The position numbers were made by a program, and so were the translations under genes. The notes beneath the pieces were generated by a model. That model was not told where the DNA came from and did not search any database. It saw only the letters and a list, made by a program, of their open reading frames with translations. From positions 1 through 12,348 of the forward strand of contig JAISII010000019.1 of NCBI GenBank assembly GCA_031262125.1: a DNA stretch of 12,348 bases, in the 5' to 3' direction. Positions 5,991-12,348 of this stretch are shown piece by piece; the stretch's first letter is position 1, and every line of letters starts with the position of its first letter. The DNA comes from Oscillospiraceae bacterium (GTDB lineage: Bacteria > Bacillota > Clostridia > Oscillospirales > Acutalibacteraceae).

Positions 5991-6848
5991 TTATTCAGAC
6001 AAATCCAGCAGAGTTAAATCGTGGTGGCAAATTTGCTTCTCTTTGGGCGGGGGAGTGATATAGTCTTTGCCGAAAGCAATTGTTAAATAGTCGTGGTATT
6101 TTGCCATTGTTTGTATTTTTGTGTTTTCAAAATCGAGTGTTGTAACATCGGCAAAAATCTCTTTGGGGTAGTTGATTTTCATTGTAATAGGCCCCGAGCA
6201 TAGGTCGGCAATATAGGGGGCGGTGGTGTGGTTGTGTTTTTGCATTTTCTTCTCGGCAAACTGCCATATTTTTTTGCGGAGCTTTTTTGCAAAAAACAAG
6301 CCCAGCAAAAATTTAGAACCAAACGCTTTAATTCCGCCGTGTTTTTCGGGCACAACCTGTGCCCTAAACAGCATATAAACAAGCGTCCATATTTTTTGAA
6401 TTTTATCGGCTTTGGGGTTTTGCGGCACTTTGTCCAGAGGAAAAATATCCATAACTAACCCACAGGGCAGGTTTTGCAAATGGGCTTGATTTTGCTTAAC
6501 TAATTTATATTTTGTGTCTACCATCGTTGCAAAAACATTGCCATTATATGGGGTGGTAACATCGGGGTTTTGCAAAACAAAGCGGTTGCTTTTTGCTATC
6601 TTTGCCCCCATTGCCATCAGCTTTTTATAATCTTCACGGGGCATAATCACGTCAATATCGTCATCCCACGGCAAAAAACCGCCATAGCGTACTGCCCCGA
6701 TTAAGCAGCCGCCGCAAACAAAAAACCTAAGCCCGTTTTGCGTGCAAAAGTCGGCAAAAAACTCATACATTTGCAGGTTTTTAATTTGCAACTCTCTAAG
6801 CTTTGCATCGGTCAGTTCAACCAATTGGGGCTGTGGTTTTTTCTTCAT
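5991..6848 (-). CDS. LicD-family phosphotransferase
   Basis: This 285-residue protein is of the LicD/nucleotidyltransferase-fold type. The diagnostic core is GGCLIGAVRYGGFLPWDDDIDV (about residues 46-67), in pieces GGCLIGAVR and PWDDDIDV; D62, D64 and D66 are the expected metal-binding acids. GLVMDIFPLD (130-139) is the second conserved motif, and a PPPKEKQICHHD tail (266-277) matches the family's end. LicD proteins transfer phosphocholine or polyol phosphate from a CDP-activated donor onto cell-surface glycans; the human relatives fukutin and FKRP transfer ribitol phosphate. An IspD/TarI-like cytidylyltransferase two genes upstream makes a CDP-polyol donor the most likely substrate here. No signal peptide or membrane span is seen, so it acts in the cytoplasm. 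A GAGGT site precedes the ATG by 6 bases, and the SDR stop lies 30 bases upstream. Confidence 0.92.
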   Translation of the reverse strand: MKKKPQPQLVELTDAKLRELQIKNLQMYEFFADFCTQNGLRFFVCGGCLIGAVRYGGFLPWDDDIDVIMPREDYKKLMAMGAKIAKSNRFVLQNPDVTTPYNGNVFATMVDTKYKLVKQNQAHLQNLPCGLVMDIFPLDKVPQNPKADKIQKIWTLVYMLFRAQVVPEKHGGIKAFGSKFLLGLFFAKKLRKKIWQFAEKKMQKHNHTTAPYIADLCSGPITMKINYPKEIFADVTTLDFENTKIQTMAKYHDYLTIAFGKDYITPPPKEKQICHHDLTLLDLSE

Positions 6849-6878
6849 AAGTTACCTCGTATGGGTGTGGTTTTGTTT

Positions 6879-8021
6879 TTAGCTTTTTAAAATTTCTATT
6901 GCACGTTTAATGCCTTCAGGCACGTTTATAGTCGGTTCCCAACCCAAACTAAGCAATGGCTGTGCATCTAAGATTTCGCAGTTTTCGGTTGGCTGTTTAT
7001 AGTCGTGAGGTTCGGTAGCATCCGCCGCATTTGCAAAAATTTTTTTAAGCTGTTTTTGCGGGCAAGCGGCCGCCGCACAATCTGCAAATTCTCTTATAGT
7101 TATGTTAGAATCAGCATCGGCAATATTATATGCCATCCCTTGCAGCCCGTCAGTTAAAATTTTAAGCAAGGCTGTGGCTGTGTCGGTTACATAGCAAAAG
7201 CTTCTGTAGGGCTTGCCATTGCCTTTTAAAAGAATATTTTCGCCTTTCACGGCGTTTGCAATAAACTGAGCCCAAACTCTGTCGTCGGAGAGTGAGCTGG
7301 CACCATAAATATAGGCGGGGCGTGCAATTTTAATGTTTAGTGAGTATTGTTGTGCATAGCAGGCACACAAGGTTTCGCTGGCTCGTTTGCCCATTGCATA
7401 GCAATTTTTGTAGCTTGTAATGTCAAGGTAGCCAATATTACTTTCGGTTAATGCAGCAGTTTTTGCAGGCTGCGTGCCGTAAACTTTAAGGCTCGAAATA
7501 AATAAAACGCCCTCCGAGGCAACTTTACGTGCATATTCAAGCACATTAACAGTGCCGCTTAAATTGGCGTTAATGGTACCCACAGGGTCGTTTTCGAACT
7601 GTTGGTTGCTTGCTTGGCTTGCAGCGTGAATAATAAAATCCGCCTTTAAAGATTTGCCAGAGGCGGCTGCAAGCAGATTTTCTATAACATTTGCATCGCA
7701 TATGTCCGAAATCACAGGAGCAAAGTCATCACGGGCGTAAAGACTGCCATATTTTTGTTTAAGCCGCTGCTCATTGCGGGCAAGTGCAATTATAGTTATA
7801 TTATCGCCATATAAATCGTTGCGTAGCATAAAAGCACAAATTAAATAATAGGCAATAAACCCGCCGGCACCGGTAATGAGTATGGTTTTGTTTTTAAAAT
7901 TTTTATAATTAACAAAGGGGGTTTCGGCAATTTCTAAAATTTCTTTATAAAGCGGGGGGGCAAGGACGCCTTTTACAGTAGTGCTGTTTTTTAAGGGCAG
8001 AGCATCTTTTTTCTTAGTCAT
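6879..8021 (-). CDS. Extended-SDR NAD(P)-dependent epimerase/dehydratase/reductase
   Basis: This 380-residue protein has a Rossmann fold. The dinucleotide loop is ITGAGGFIA (49-57), GxxGxxA rather than GxxGxxG. The catalytic triad is visible as S176/S177 (FISSLKVYG) and YAMGK (Y208, K212). RPAYIYGA (about 234-241) and the later SFCYVTD segment are typical of extended SDRs acting on nucleotide-linked substrates. About 40 extra residues precede the Rossmann fold. The start at 8021 is supported by a GAGGT site and by the ATGACTAA overlap with the upstream gene's stop; an upstream in-frame ATG at 8150 lies deep inside the other gene and is not used. The tight coupling to the TarI-like enzyme suggests that the two act in sequence on one CDP-linked or polyol phosphate intermediate, as the TarI/TarJ and Bcs1 pairs do. 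The reaction itself (reduction, epimerisation or dehydration) cannot be assigned. Confidence 0.88.
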   Translation of the reverse strand: MTKKKDALPLKNSTTVKGVLAPPLYKEILEIAETPFVNYKNFKNKTILITGAGGFIAYYLICAFMLRNDLYGDNITIIALARNEQRLKQKYGSLYARDDFAPVISDICDANVIENLLAAASGKSLKADFIIHAASQASNQQFENDPVGTINANLSGTVNVLEYARKVASEGVLFISSLKVYGTQPAKTAALTESNIGYLDITSYKNCYAMGKRASETLCACYAQQYSLNIKIARPAYIYGASSLSDDRVWAQFIANAVKGENILLKGNGKPYRSFCYVTDTATALLKILTDGLQGMAYNIADADSNITIREFADCAAAACPQKQLKKIFANAADATEPHDYKQPTENCEILDAQPLLSLGWEPTINVPEGIKRAIEILKS

Positions 8022-8751
8022 ATTTGAGGACCTCACCGGCAAAATGCTTAAAGTGGCGGTAATAATATCTCGAACGCAAGTATTCCAAATCTTCCGGCGT
8101 GGTAACTTTGATATTATCACGGTCGCCGATAAAAATATGCACACTTTCACCTAACTCAATTAAAAGTTCGCTTGAAGAAACAGGGTTATCTATACCACGT
8201 TTTTCTGCCTCATCGTGTGCCCACATAATTTTTTGCATTGTGTAGCCCTGCGGGGCTTGAGTAATAAACATTTCTTTTCTAGGCAGACTCTTGCGGCAGG
8301 TCTGACCGTCGGGGCTTTCTAAAACCGAATCTATACTCGGGGTTACAGGCACTGCGGTAGAGTGTTCTTTGGCTGTTTTAATGCAGTTACTTATAAGCTC
8401 TTTTGAAATTAACGGACGCACACCATCGCAAATTAAAACGATATCGGACTCAGTCGAAAATTTTTGAATTTCAACTAACCCGTTGTGAATGCTGCCGTGG
8501 CCGTTGCTGCCGCCCGGCACAATAGATTTTACTTTTTGCACAAGGTTAAACTTGCGAATAAGCCCCCACAAATAGTCAATTTTTTCGGCTAAGCATGAGA
8601 TAACAATATCATCAATCTCAGGGTGAGAGGAAAATTTCTCCAGTGTGCGTATTATTATGGGCTTGCCGTCAACTTCTATAAATTGCTTGGGTATGTCGGC
8701 CGATTTCATTCTTGCACCTACTCCGCCGGCAAATAATAAAGCGTGGTTCAT
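8014..8751 (-). CDS. IspD/TarI-like cytidylyltransferase, probably making a CDP-polyol
   Basis: This 245-residue protein has a GT-A-type nucleotidyltransferase fold. The CTP loop is FAGGVGARM (7-15), followed by catalytic-type K22 in PKQF. GGSNGHGSIHNGL (80-92) and CDGVRPLI (108-115) are the base and metal loops. TQAPQGY (164-170) and NIKVTTPEDL (213-222) are hallmarks of the IspD/TarI family. It activates a polyol phosphate with CTP. The family covers IspD (methylerythritol phosphate, isoprenoids) and TarI (ribitol 5-phosphate, teichoic acid). The glycan-operon context, and the lack of the Arg that IspD usually carries in the GGxxR part of the base loop, favour the TarI side. A GAGGAGG site lies 6 bases before the ATG, and the upstream phosphotransferase gene ends 47 bases before it. 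The stop overlaps the SDR start by 8 bases. The polyol (ribitol, glycerol or another) is not determined. Confidence 0.88.
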   Translation of the reverse strand: MNHALLFAGGVGARMKSADIPKQFIEVDGKPIIIRTLEKFSSHPEIDDIVISCLAEKIDYLWGLIRKFNLVQKVKSIVPGGSNGHGSIHNGLVEIQKFSTESDIVLICDGVRPLISKELISNCIKTAKEHSTAVPVTPSIDSVLESPDGQTCRKSLPRKEMFITQAPQGYTMQKIMWAHDEAEKRGIDNPVSSSELLIELGESVHIFIGDRDNIKVTTPEDLEYLRSRYYYRHFKHFAGEVLKYD

Positions 8752-8798
8752 TTCGTCCTCCTCAAAATCCGTTTTATTGTGTACCGCAAAAGCGGCTG

Positions 8799-10562
8799 CT
8801 ATTTTTTTAAAATTATTTTGTCTATAATAATATCGCTTGCAAGGCCTTGGCGTTTTACCGCACGGTCTTCAATATTTATTTTGCACAGCGGGTTTTCAAA
8901 ATCTTTATTATCCAAGGCATCAATAAGCGAATCAAAGGTCTCGCACACTTTGCCCGGGGCAGATTCATCAAAACTGCGGTGCATCCCTCGGGAGGCAAAA
9001 TACAATTCTTTGTCATAAGCATAAAACAATATGGGGCGTTGCAACAAAGAGAAATCATAAAAGCAAGAGGAATAGTCGGTTATAAGTATATCACTGATAT
9101 AATAAAGGCTGTTAATGTCCTCGTTTTTAATTTCCACGAGCCTATCGGAAAATTCTTCGGGAATGGGAACTTCTTCTTTTATGAAGTGATGCATTTTAAA
9201 AACAACAATACTGTTGCTTTTTTTTGCGTACTCATAAAACTTTTCAAAATCTATTTTGCTATAGTCATAATATGCATTTTGCTGAGTCGCACCTCTAAAG
9301 GTTGGTGCAAACAAAACAACCTGATTGCCTTTAAGCACAGGGTAGGATGAATAGATTCGTTGGGTTTCGGCTGCGGCAATATCGTCATCTAAAAAGTGCT
9401 CTAACCTTGGTAGGCCGGTGGCAATAATCGAATCTTTTTCGATTCCCCAAACTTCGGCATAAAGCTCACGCAAATCTTCGCTGCCTACAATGCCGTAGGT
9501 ATAGTGCCTGTGGCACGATTTATAAGGATGAGGCGAACCGGGCAGACCAAAGCGGCTGTAGCCCACGCACTTAAAACCAACTCCTGCGTGCCAAAGCTGC
9601 ACAAGCTCGGTGTTTTTTAAATTTAGCAAAGCAAAAATAGGTGTGTAGTCGTCCAAAAAAATATATTCGCTGTGAGCTATCATAAAAACGGTTTTCAGCC
9701 ACGAAAAAATGTTTTGGTTATAATCAATAGAGTTGCGAGCCGAAGTCATGATTTTAAAATCCTTGTCAAGCCCTTGCTCCAACAAACGCCTGTGCAGAGC
9801 TTTAAGGTTCCCCGAAAGTTCTTCACGGTTTTCGGTCATAAGCAAAATGCGTTGGTGCAGAGGCTTTCTAAGCCCTCGTGCAATTTTATAAAAAATGCGG
9901 CAAATGCGTTCTTTGTGGTTCTGAAATATCCGTTTTAAGGCTTTGAAAATGGTTTGGTTTTCTAAAAAGGGGCGGTTCTTTTGCGGCTTTAAGTTTTGCA
10001 TCATATAGCGAACCAGCACAACCAATCGCATAGTATCGTCTGCATTTTTGCGAATTCTAAACACAACAACATATGCATATTTTAAATTTTGATAAGAAAA
10101 AACTCTTGCTAAATTTTCAAGATTATGCAAAACTTCGTTGCTGTAAACAATTTTGCAGGTATCACCTGCAAAAAGAGAATAACCGCCGTTTTGCGGCAAT
10201 TCTCTGCCACCGTTTGCTATGCAAAAGTTTAGGTGCGCAGAATAATCTCCGTTTTCTTGCAGTGAAGATTCAAGCGGTATGATAATCCCTTTTTTGCGGT
10301 TGAAAAGGTACAGTTGCGTGTGTTTTTTTGCAGTATATTCTATATGCATGTGTGTGCGATGCCAACAAATTGATTTTACAAAAATTTCATCGGTATAAAC
10401 AATATTTTCAATTAAATTGCCGTCATGGTCATATAATAAGCCGGTTTGAGCATCACGTTTGTAAAAATCGGCTGTTTGTTCAGAATCCTCCGGTTTTTGT
10501 TTTGCCTTTGTTTTGTGCATATATTCCCGAGGTTCACTTTGACCCTTTTTATTATGTTTCAT
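8799..10562 (-). CDS. CDP-glycerol/CDP-polyol phosphotransferase, TagF/TarF-like
   Basis: This 587-residue teichoic-acid-type polymerase or primase transfers glycerol or ribitol phosphate from a CDP donor to a growing chain. The catalytic GT-B-like domain spans about 235-585. QLWHAG (H325) corresponds to the catalytic His of TagF, LFAPTFRG (417-424) is conserved, FKMHHF (H458/H459) matches the second His region, and ILITDYSS (492-499) holds the CDP-binding serines. Residues 50-195 form a beta-rich accessory region seen in related capsule enzymes, after a polar, Lys-rich start. There is no membrane segment; TagF-type enzymes attach to the inner face of the membrane through basic surfaces. The ATG at 10562 has a GGAGGT site 12 bases upstream, a rather long spacing; M15 is an alternative start. 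It is the first gene of the operon, just behind its promoter. The acceptor and the exact polyol are unknown. Confidence 0.9.
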   Translation of the reverse strand: MKHNKKGQSEPREYMHKTKAKQKPEDSEQTADFYKRDAQTGLLYDHDGNLIENIVYTDEIFVKSICWHRTHMHIEYTAKKHTQLYLFNRKKGIIIPLESSLQENGDYSAHLNFCIANGGRELPQNGGYSLFAGDTCKIVYSNEVLHNLENLARVFSYQNLKYAYVVVFRIRKNADDTMRLVVLVRYMMQNLKPQKNRPFLENQTIFKALKRIFQNHKERICRIFYKIARGLRKPLHQRILLMTENREELSGNLKALHRRLLEQGLDKDFKIMTSARNSIDYNQNIFSWLKTVFMIAHSEYIFLDDYTPIFALLNLKNTELVQLWHAGVGFKCVGYSRFGLPGSPHPYKSCHRHYTYGIVGSEDLRELYAEVWGIEKDSIIATGLPRLEHFLDDDIAAAETQRIYSSYPVLKGNQVVLFAPTFRGATQQNAYYDYSKIDFEKFYEYAKKSNSIVVFKMHHFIKEEVPIPEEFSDRLVEIKNEDINSLYYISDILITDYSSCFYDFSLLQRPILFYAYDKELYFASRGMHRSFDESAPGKVCETFDSLIDALDNKDFENPLCKINIEDRAVKRQGLASDIIIDKIILKK

Positions 10563-10606
10563 TTTAGGTGTTTTACCTCCAAAAAATGCTGTTAATATAT
10601 AAAGTT

Positions 10607-10635
10607 ATAATACCATATAGGTGCTTTTTTGTCAA
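10607..10635 (-). promoter_or_regulatory. Promoter of the five-gene glycan operon
   Basis: A consensus TTGACA (10635-10630) and TATTAT (10612-10607) are separated by 17 bases on the minus strand, with TGG before the -10 box. The start would be near 10600, with a leader of about 40 nt carrying GGAGGT at 10580-10575. No comparable promoter was seen between the five genes, so they probably form one transcript. Confidence 0.75.
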
Positions 10636-10766
10636 TTTATTCGTTCTTGCGTATGTGTGGTTGCACTTTTGCACTAAAAAAGAGGAATACTACTCCGTTA
10701 AAAAAAGCAGTTATCGTAAAACAAAAGTTGTGTGCTTTGCTGCGTAACCTATTTTTTTAGCGGGAA

Positions 10767-10772
10767 TATAAT
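10767..10772 (+). promoter_or_regulatory. Possible -10 box of the collagen-like gene
   Basis: A perfect TATAAT lies 57 bases before the collagen-like ATG, but no good -35 box sits 16-18 bases upstream (GTAACC at 10744-10749). The gene may use a sporulation sigma factor instead; no clear sigma-E, -G or -K match was found. The rest of 10636-10828 holds A/T-rich sequence with no other feature seen. Confidence 0.25.
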
Positions 10773-10828
10773 GCTATAGAGCGTTTTATAAGACGATATT
10801 TTACAACTGATATGAGGAGAGTAAACAT

Positions 10829-11647
10829 ATGAGGCAAAATAAAGAAGAAAATTGCGATAACAGCGGTGCGTTCGCCACGAACTACTGGCAGTTCCCAGAC
10901 AAACCGTGCTGCCCGCCTTGTCCTTGCCCCGATTTTGGCAGCATAATTTCATCAGGCGACTGTACGGTTTGCCCACCGGGTCCGACAGGTCCGCAAGGGG
11001 TTCAGGGCGAGCAGGGTATACAAGGCGAAAAAGGAGCCACAGGTGCAACGGGACTGCAAGGTGTGCAGGGGCTGCAAGGCCCGCAAGGGCGTAATGGTGC
11101 AACCGGGGCGACAGGTCCGCAAGGTGTGCAGGGTGTTGAAGGACCTCGGGGAGCGACAGGTATTGGAGGTCCAACCGGCTCTACGGGAGTAACGGGTTCG
11201 ACAGGTTCGACAGGAGCAACCGGTGCTACAGGTTTGCAAGGCGTTACAGGTGCTACAGGAGCTACGGGTGTGCAAGGTGTACAGGGAGAAAAAGGCGACA
11301 CCGGTGCAACCGGGTCTACAGGGGCAACAGGAGCTACGGGAGCGACAGGAGCAACCGGGGCTACAGGTGCTACGGGAAGTGTTGGAATTGCGGGGAAAAT
11401 TGTTACGGCAACAAGCCCGTCGGTAACGGTACAGCCACAAAGTACGGTGGCGGACATTTCGGCTGTATGCCCATACGGAACTACAGTGGTTGCAGGCGGC
11501 TATGTAGTTGAAAATAACGCAGGCGATATGGTGGTAAACCAACTCTATATGGATGCCGAGCAAAATGCTTGGACAATTTCGGCAACCAATATTGGCGGTG
11601 CTGCACGGGACGCTAGTGCTTTTGCAGTGTGCATCAGCAATTCTTAA
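10829..11647 (+). CDS. Collagen-like repeat protein, BclA-type surface protein
   Basis: This 272-residue protein has three parts. Residues 1-50 are a polar head with a Cys/Pro cluster (CCPPCPCP at 27-34, plus C9, C45, C48) and no signal peptide. Residues 51-188 are 46 uninterrupted Gly-X-Y triplets, mainly GAT, GST, GVQ and GPQ; Thr and Gln fill most Y positions and Pro is rare, as in bacterial collagens. Residues 189-272 are a globular tail with two Cys (C214, C268), probably the trimerisation domain. GAGGAG lies 8 bases before the ATG. Lack of a signal peptide fits spore-surface proteins of the BclA group, which are made in the mother cell and assembled on the spore; the Thr residues in such repeats are often glycosylated. 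The gene is divergent from the glycan operon and ends at its own terminator. A role on the spore surface is inferred, not shown. Confidence 0.88.
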   Translation: MRQNKEENCDNSGAFATNYWQFPDKPCCPPCPCPDFGSIISSGDCTVCPPGPTGPQGVQGEQGIQGEKGATGATGLQGVQGLQGPQGRNGATGATGPQGVQGVEGPRGATGIGGPTGSTGVTGSTGSTGATGATGLQGVTGATGATGVQGVQGEKGDTGATGSTGATGATGATGATGATGATGSVGIAGKIVTATSPSVTVQPQSTVADISAVCPYGTTVVAGGYVVENNAGDMVVNQLYMDAEQNAWTISATNIGGAARDASAFAVCISNS

Positions 11648-11690
11648 GTGTAAAAACAACAAAAAACGTAAAAGTAACAAAAACAATTAT

Positions 11691-11726
11691 GCCCTCTTCG
11701 GCTTAAAGCGAGGAGGGCGATTTTTT
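11691..11726 (+). terminator. Rho-independent terminator after the collagen-like gene
   Basis: GCCCTCTTCG (11691-11700) pairs with CGAGGAGGGC (11709-11718) through ten positions, one of them T-G. The loop has eight bases and is followed two bases later by six T (11721-11726). It lies 43 bases after the stop codon. Confidence 0.9.
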
Positions 11727-11728
11727 AG

Positions 11729-12016
11729 TTATAATAGGTTTTTAAAATAGCTGCGGTTATGCAAAACAGACGGATGCTCGGGCTTGAAGACTGCTGCTTT
11801 TTCGTTATATTCGTCGGCTGCTTTGTATCTTTTTAATTTGTGCAAAAGTTTAGGTAATTTCTTGTTAAAAAAACTGTTGCAATTTATTTGTGTGATATGC
11901 AGTAAAAGGTATTGCAGTACAGTTCGTTCAAATGTTCCTCTTGATATTTTAGTAAAGACGCAGTAAAATATACTGTATAATTTTCCGTCTTTTTTCCTTG
12001 CTTTTGGAAAAAAATA
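11729..12016 (-). pseudogene. Degenerate coding remnant without a start codon
   Basis: On the minus strand a frame stays open from about 12016 down to a TAA at 11731-11729, roughly 95 codons, but it has no ATG, GTG or TTG with a ribosome binding site. The last 45 codons look truly coding: KKLPKLLHKLKRYKAADEYN, then EKAAVFKPEHPSVLHNRSYF and KNLL, with codon use like the neighbours (GCC, GAC, GAG, CCG). The upstream half (SRGTFERTVLQYLLLHITQ) is less convincing. The 3' end of a lost gene is the likeliest reading; I do not recognise the family. A short real gene using TTG at about 11850 cannot be excluded. The plus strand of this stretch shows no convincing gene. Confidence 0.35.
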
Positions 12017-12031
12017 GGACTATAATATAAT
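12004..12031 (+). promoter_or_regulatory. Candidate promoter of the right-edge secreted protein
   Basis: TTGGAA (12004-12009) is followed after 16 bases by TATAAT (12026-12031); an overlapping TATAAT lies at 12021-12026, 17 bases from TTGCTT. Either pair could serve. The start would be near 12037, about 55 nt before the ATG. Confidence 0.5.
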
Positions 12032-12034
12032 GAA

Positions 12035-12053
12035 CATCGGAATAAGACCGATG
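12035..12053 (+). other. Small hairpin in the leader of the right-edge gene
   Basis: CATCGG (12035-12040) and CCGATG (12048-12053) form a perfect 6-bp stem with a 7-base loop, right at the predicted transcript start. It may stabilise the mRNA 5' end or serve as an operator. No T run follows, so it is not a terminator. Confidence 0.4.
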
Positions 12054-12091
12054 ATGAGTTAACAGTAAAATTTTATAACCGGAGGTCTATC

Positions 12092-12348
12092 ATGAAAAAG
12101 ACAATTAAAGCATTTTGCAAACGCGCCCGAGCAATATTTTTAGTAGTGTTGCTTATAACTTTCTCTTCCCCAATGTCGTTCATTTTCGATGCGGGGATAA
12201 CCGCCCATGCCTTTTGGGAGGAAGCCGGTGAGGACTTCATTGACGAGTATGAAGACTCAGACGCATATAAAGCGGCAGAAGGTGCAACAAATTACCTTGA
12301 AGACGAGGCGTATAATAAGCTGGGCTTAGGCTCTTCCATGCTTAACCC
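12092..12348 (+). CDS. Secreted protein, N-terminal part (runs off right edge)
   Basis: The ATG at 12092 has a consensus GGAGGT 5 bases upstream, and 85 codons lie inside the window without a stop. The N-terminus is a clear Sec signal peptide: a basic start with six Lys/Arg (MKKTIKAFCKRARA), a hydrophobic core (IFLVVLLITF) and a signal-peptidase-like AHA end at residue 40. The mature part begins FWEEAGEDFIDEYEDSDAYK and is strongly acidic, with repeated E/D and alternating aromatic residues, then a helical-looking segment (AAEGATNYLEDEAYNKLGLG). No known domain is recognised in what is visible. The acidic start could bind cations or be a pro-region. It is transcribed from its own promoter, away from the collagen-like gene's terminator. 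Confidence 0.85.
   Translation, partial: MKKTIKAFCKRARAIFLVVLLITFSSPMSFIFDAGITAHAFWEEAGEDFIDEYEDSDAYKAAEGATNYLEDEAYNKLGLGSSMLN

Noticed and set aside
8022..8150. Longer N-terminus for the SDR, starting at 8150
   Set aside because: The extra 43 residues are the out-of-frame reading of the cytidylyltransferase end; the ATG at 8021 has a ribosome binding site and the coupled overlap.
8014..8751. Housekeeping IspD of the isoprenoid pathway
   Set aside because: The base loop differs from IspD and the gene is embedded in and coupled to a glycan operon; a CDP-polyol role fits better, though this is not proven.
10979..11398. Possible CRISPR or tandem-repeat array
   Set aside because: The 9- and 18-base periodicity comes from repeated GAT/GST codons in the collagen-like gene; there are no conserved repeats separated by unique spacers.
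11002..11457. Minus-strand Pro/Val/Ala repeat protein
   Set aside because: It is the exact complement of the Gly-X-Y repeats of the collagen-like gene and has no ribosome binding site. The same holds for the Cys-rich minus frame at 10952-11686.

Overview
The window looks like a piece of a low-to-moderate GC Gram-positive genome of the class Clostridia. The signs are strong AGGAGG-type ribosome binding sites, sigma-A-like promoters with extended -10 boxes, teichoic-acid-type chemistry, a clostridial-style GH25 lysozyme and a BclA-like collagen protein of the kind found on spore surfaces. A gut Oscillospiraceae-type genome would fit, but the sequence alone does not fix the genus.

Left part (1 to about 2580): the end of a probable integrative element. 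A gene running off the left edge (minus strand) starts like a ParB-type partition protein. It is separated from an XRE repressor and a tyrosine integrase (plus strand, start/stop overlap TGATG) by a control region that holds two face-to-face promoters and an 8-bp inverted repeat. The integrase is followed by a terminator, a short zone of direct repeats, and then the 3' end of an intact minus-strand tRNA-Ser(UGA). This is the usual layout of an element integrated into the 3' end of a tRNA gene, so the tRNA probably marks the chromosome boundary. The second att copy is not in the window.

Middle (2670-4460): the tRNA promoter, then a small 60-codon gene and a GH25 lysozyme without a signal peptide. 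Directly after the lysozyme stop codon, in the same frame, lies the frameshifted remnant of a LysM module, followed by a T-rich tract and a long hairpin.

Main block (10635 down to 4463, minus strand): a five-gene operon behind one good promoter. In transcription order it encodes a TagF/TarF-like CDP-polyol phosphotransferase, an IspD/TarI-like cytidylyltransferase, an extended-SDR NAD(P)-dependent enzyme whose start overlaps the previous gene by 8 bases, a LicD-family phosphotransferase, and a phosphohexomutase with a TTG start. Together these could make a CDP-activated polyol, transfer it to a glycan and supply hexose phosphate for that glycan. The exact polyol cannot be read from the sequence. 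Pairing an extended SDR with a TarI-like enzyme, rather than the medium-chain TarJ, is the most interesting point.

Right part (10829-12348): divergent from the glycan operon is a collagen-like protein with 46 uninterrupted Gly-X-Y triplets, Thr-rich in the Y position, a Cys/Pro-rich head and a globular tail, followed by a clear terminator. Then comes a degenerate minus-strand coding remnant, and finally the 5' end of a gene for a secreted protein that runs off the right edge.
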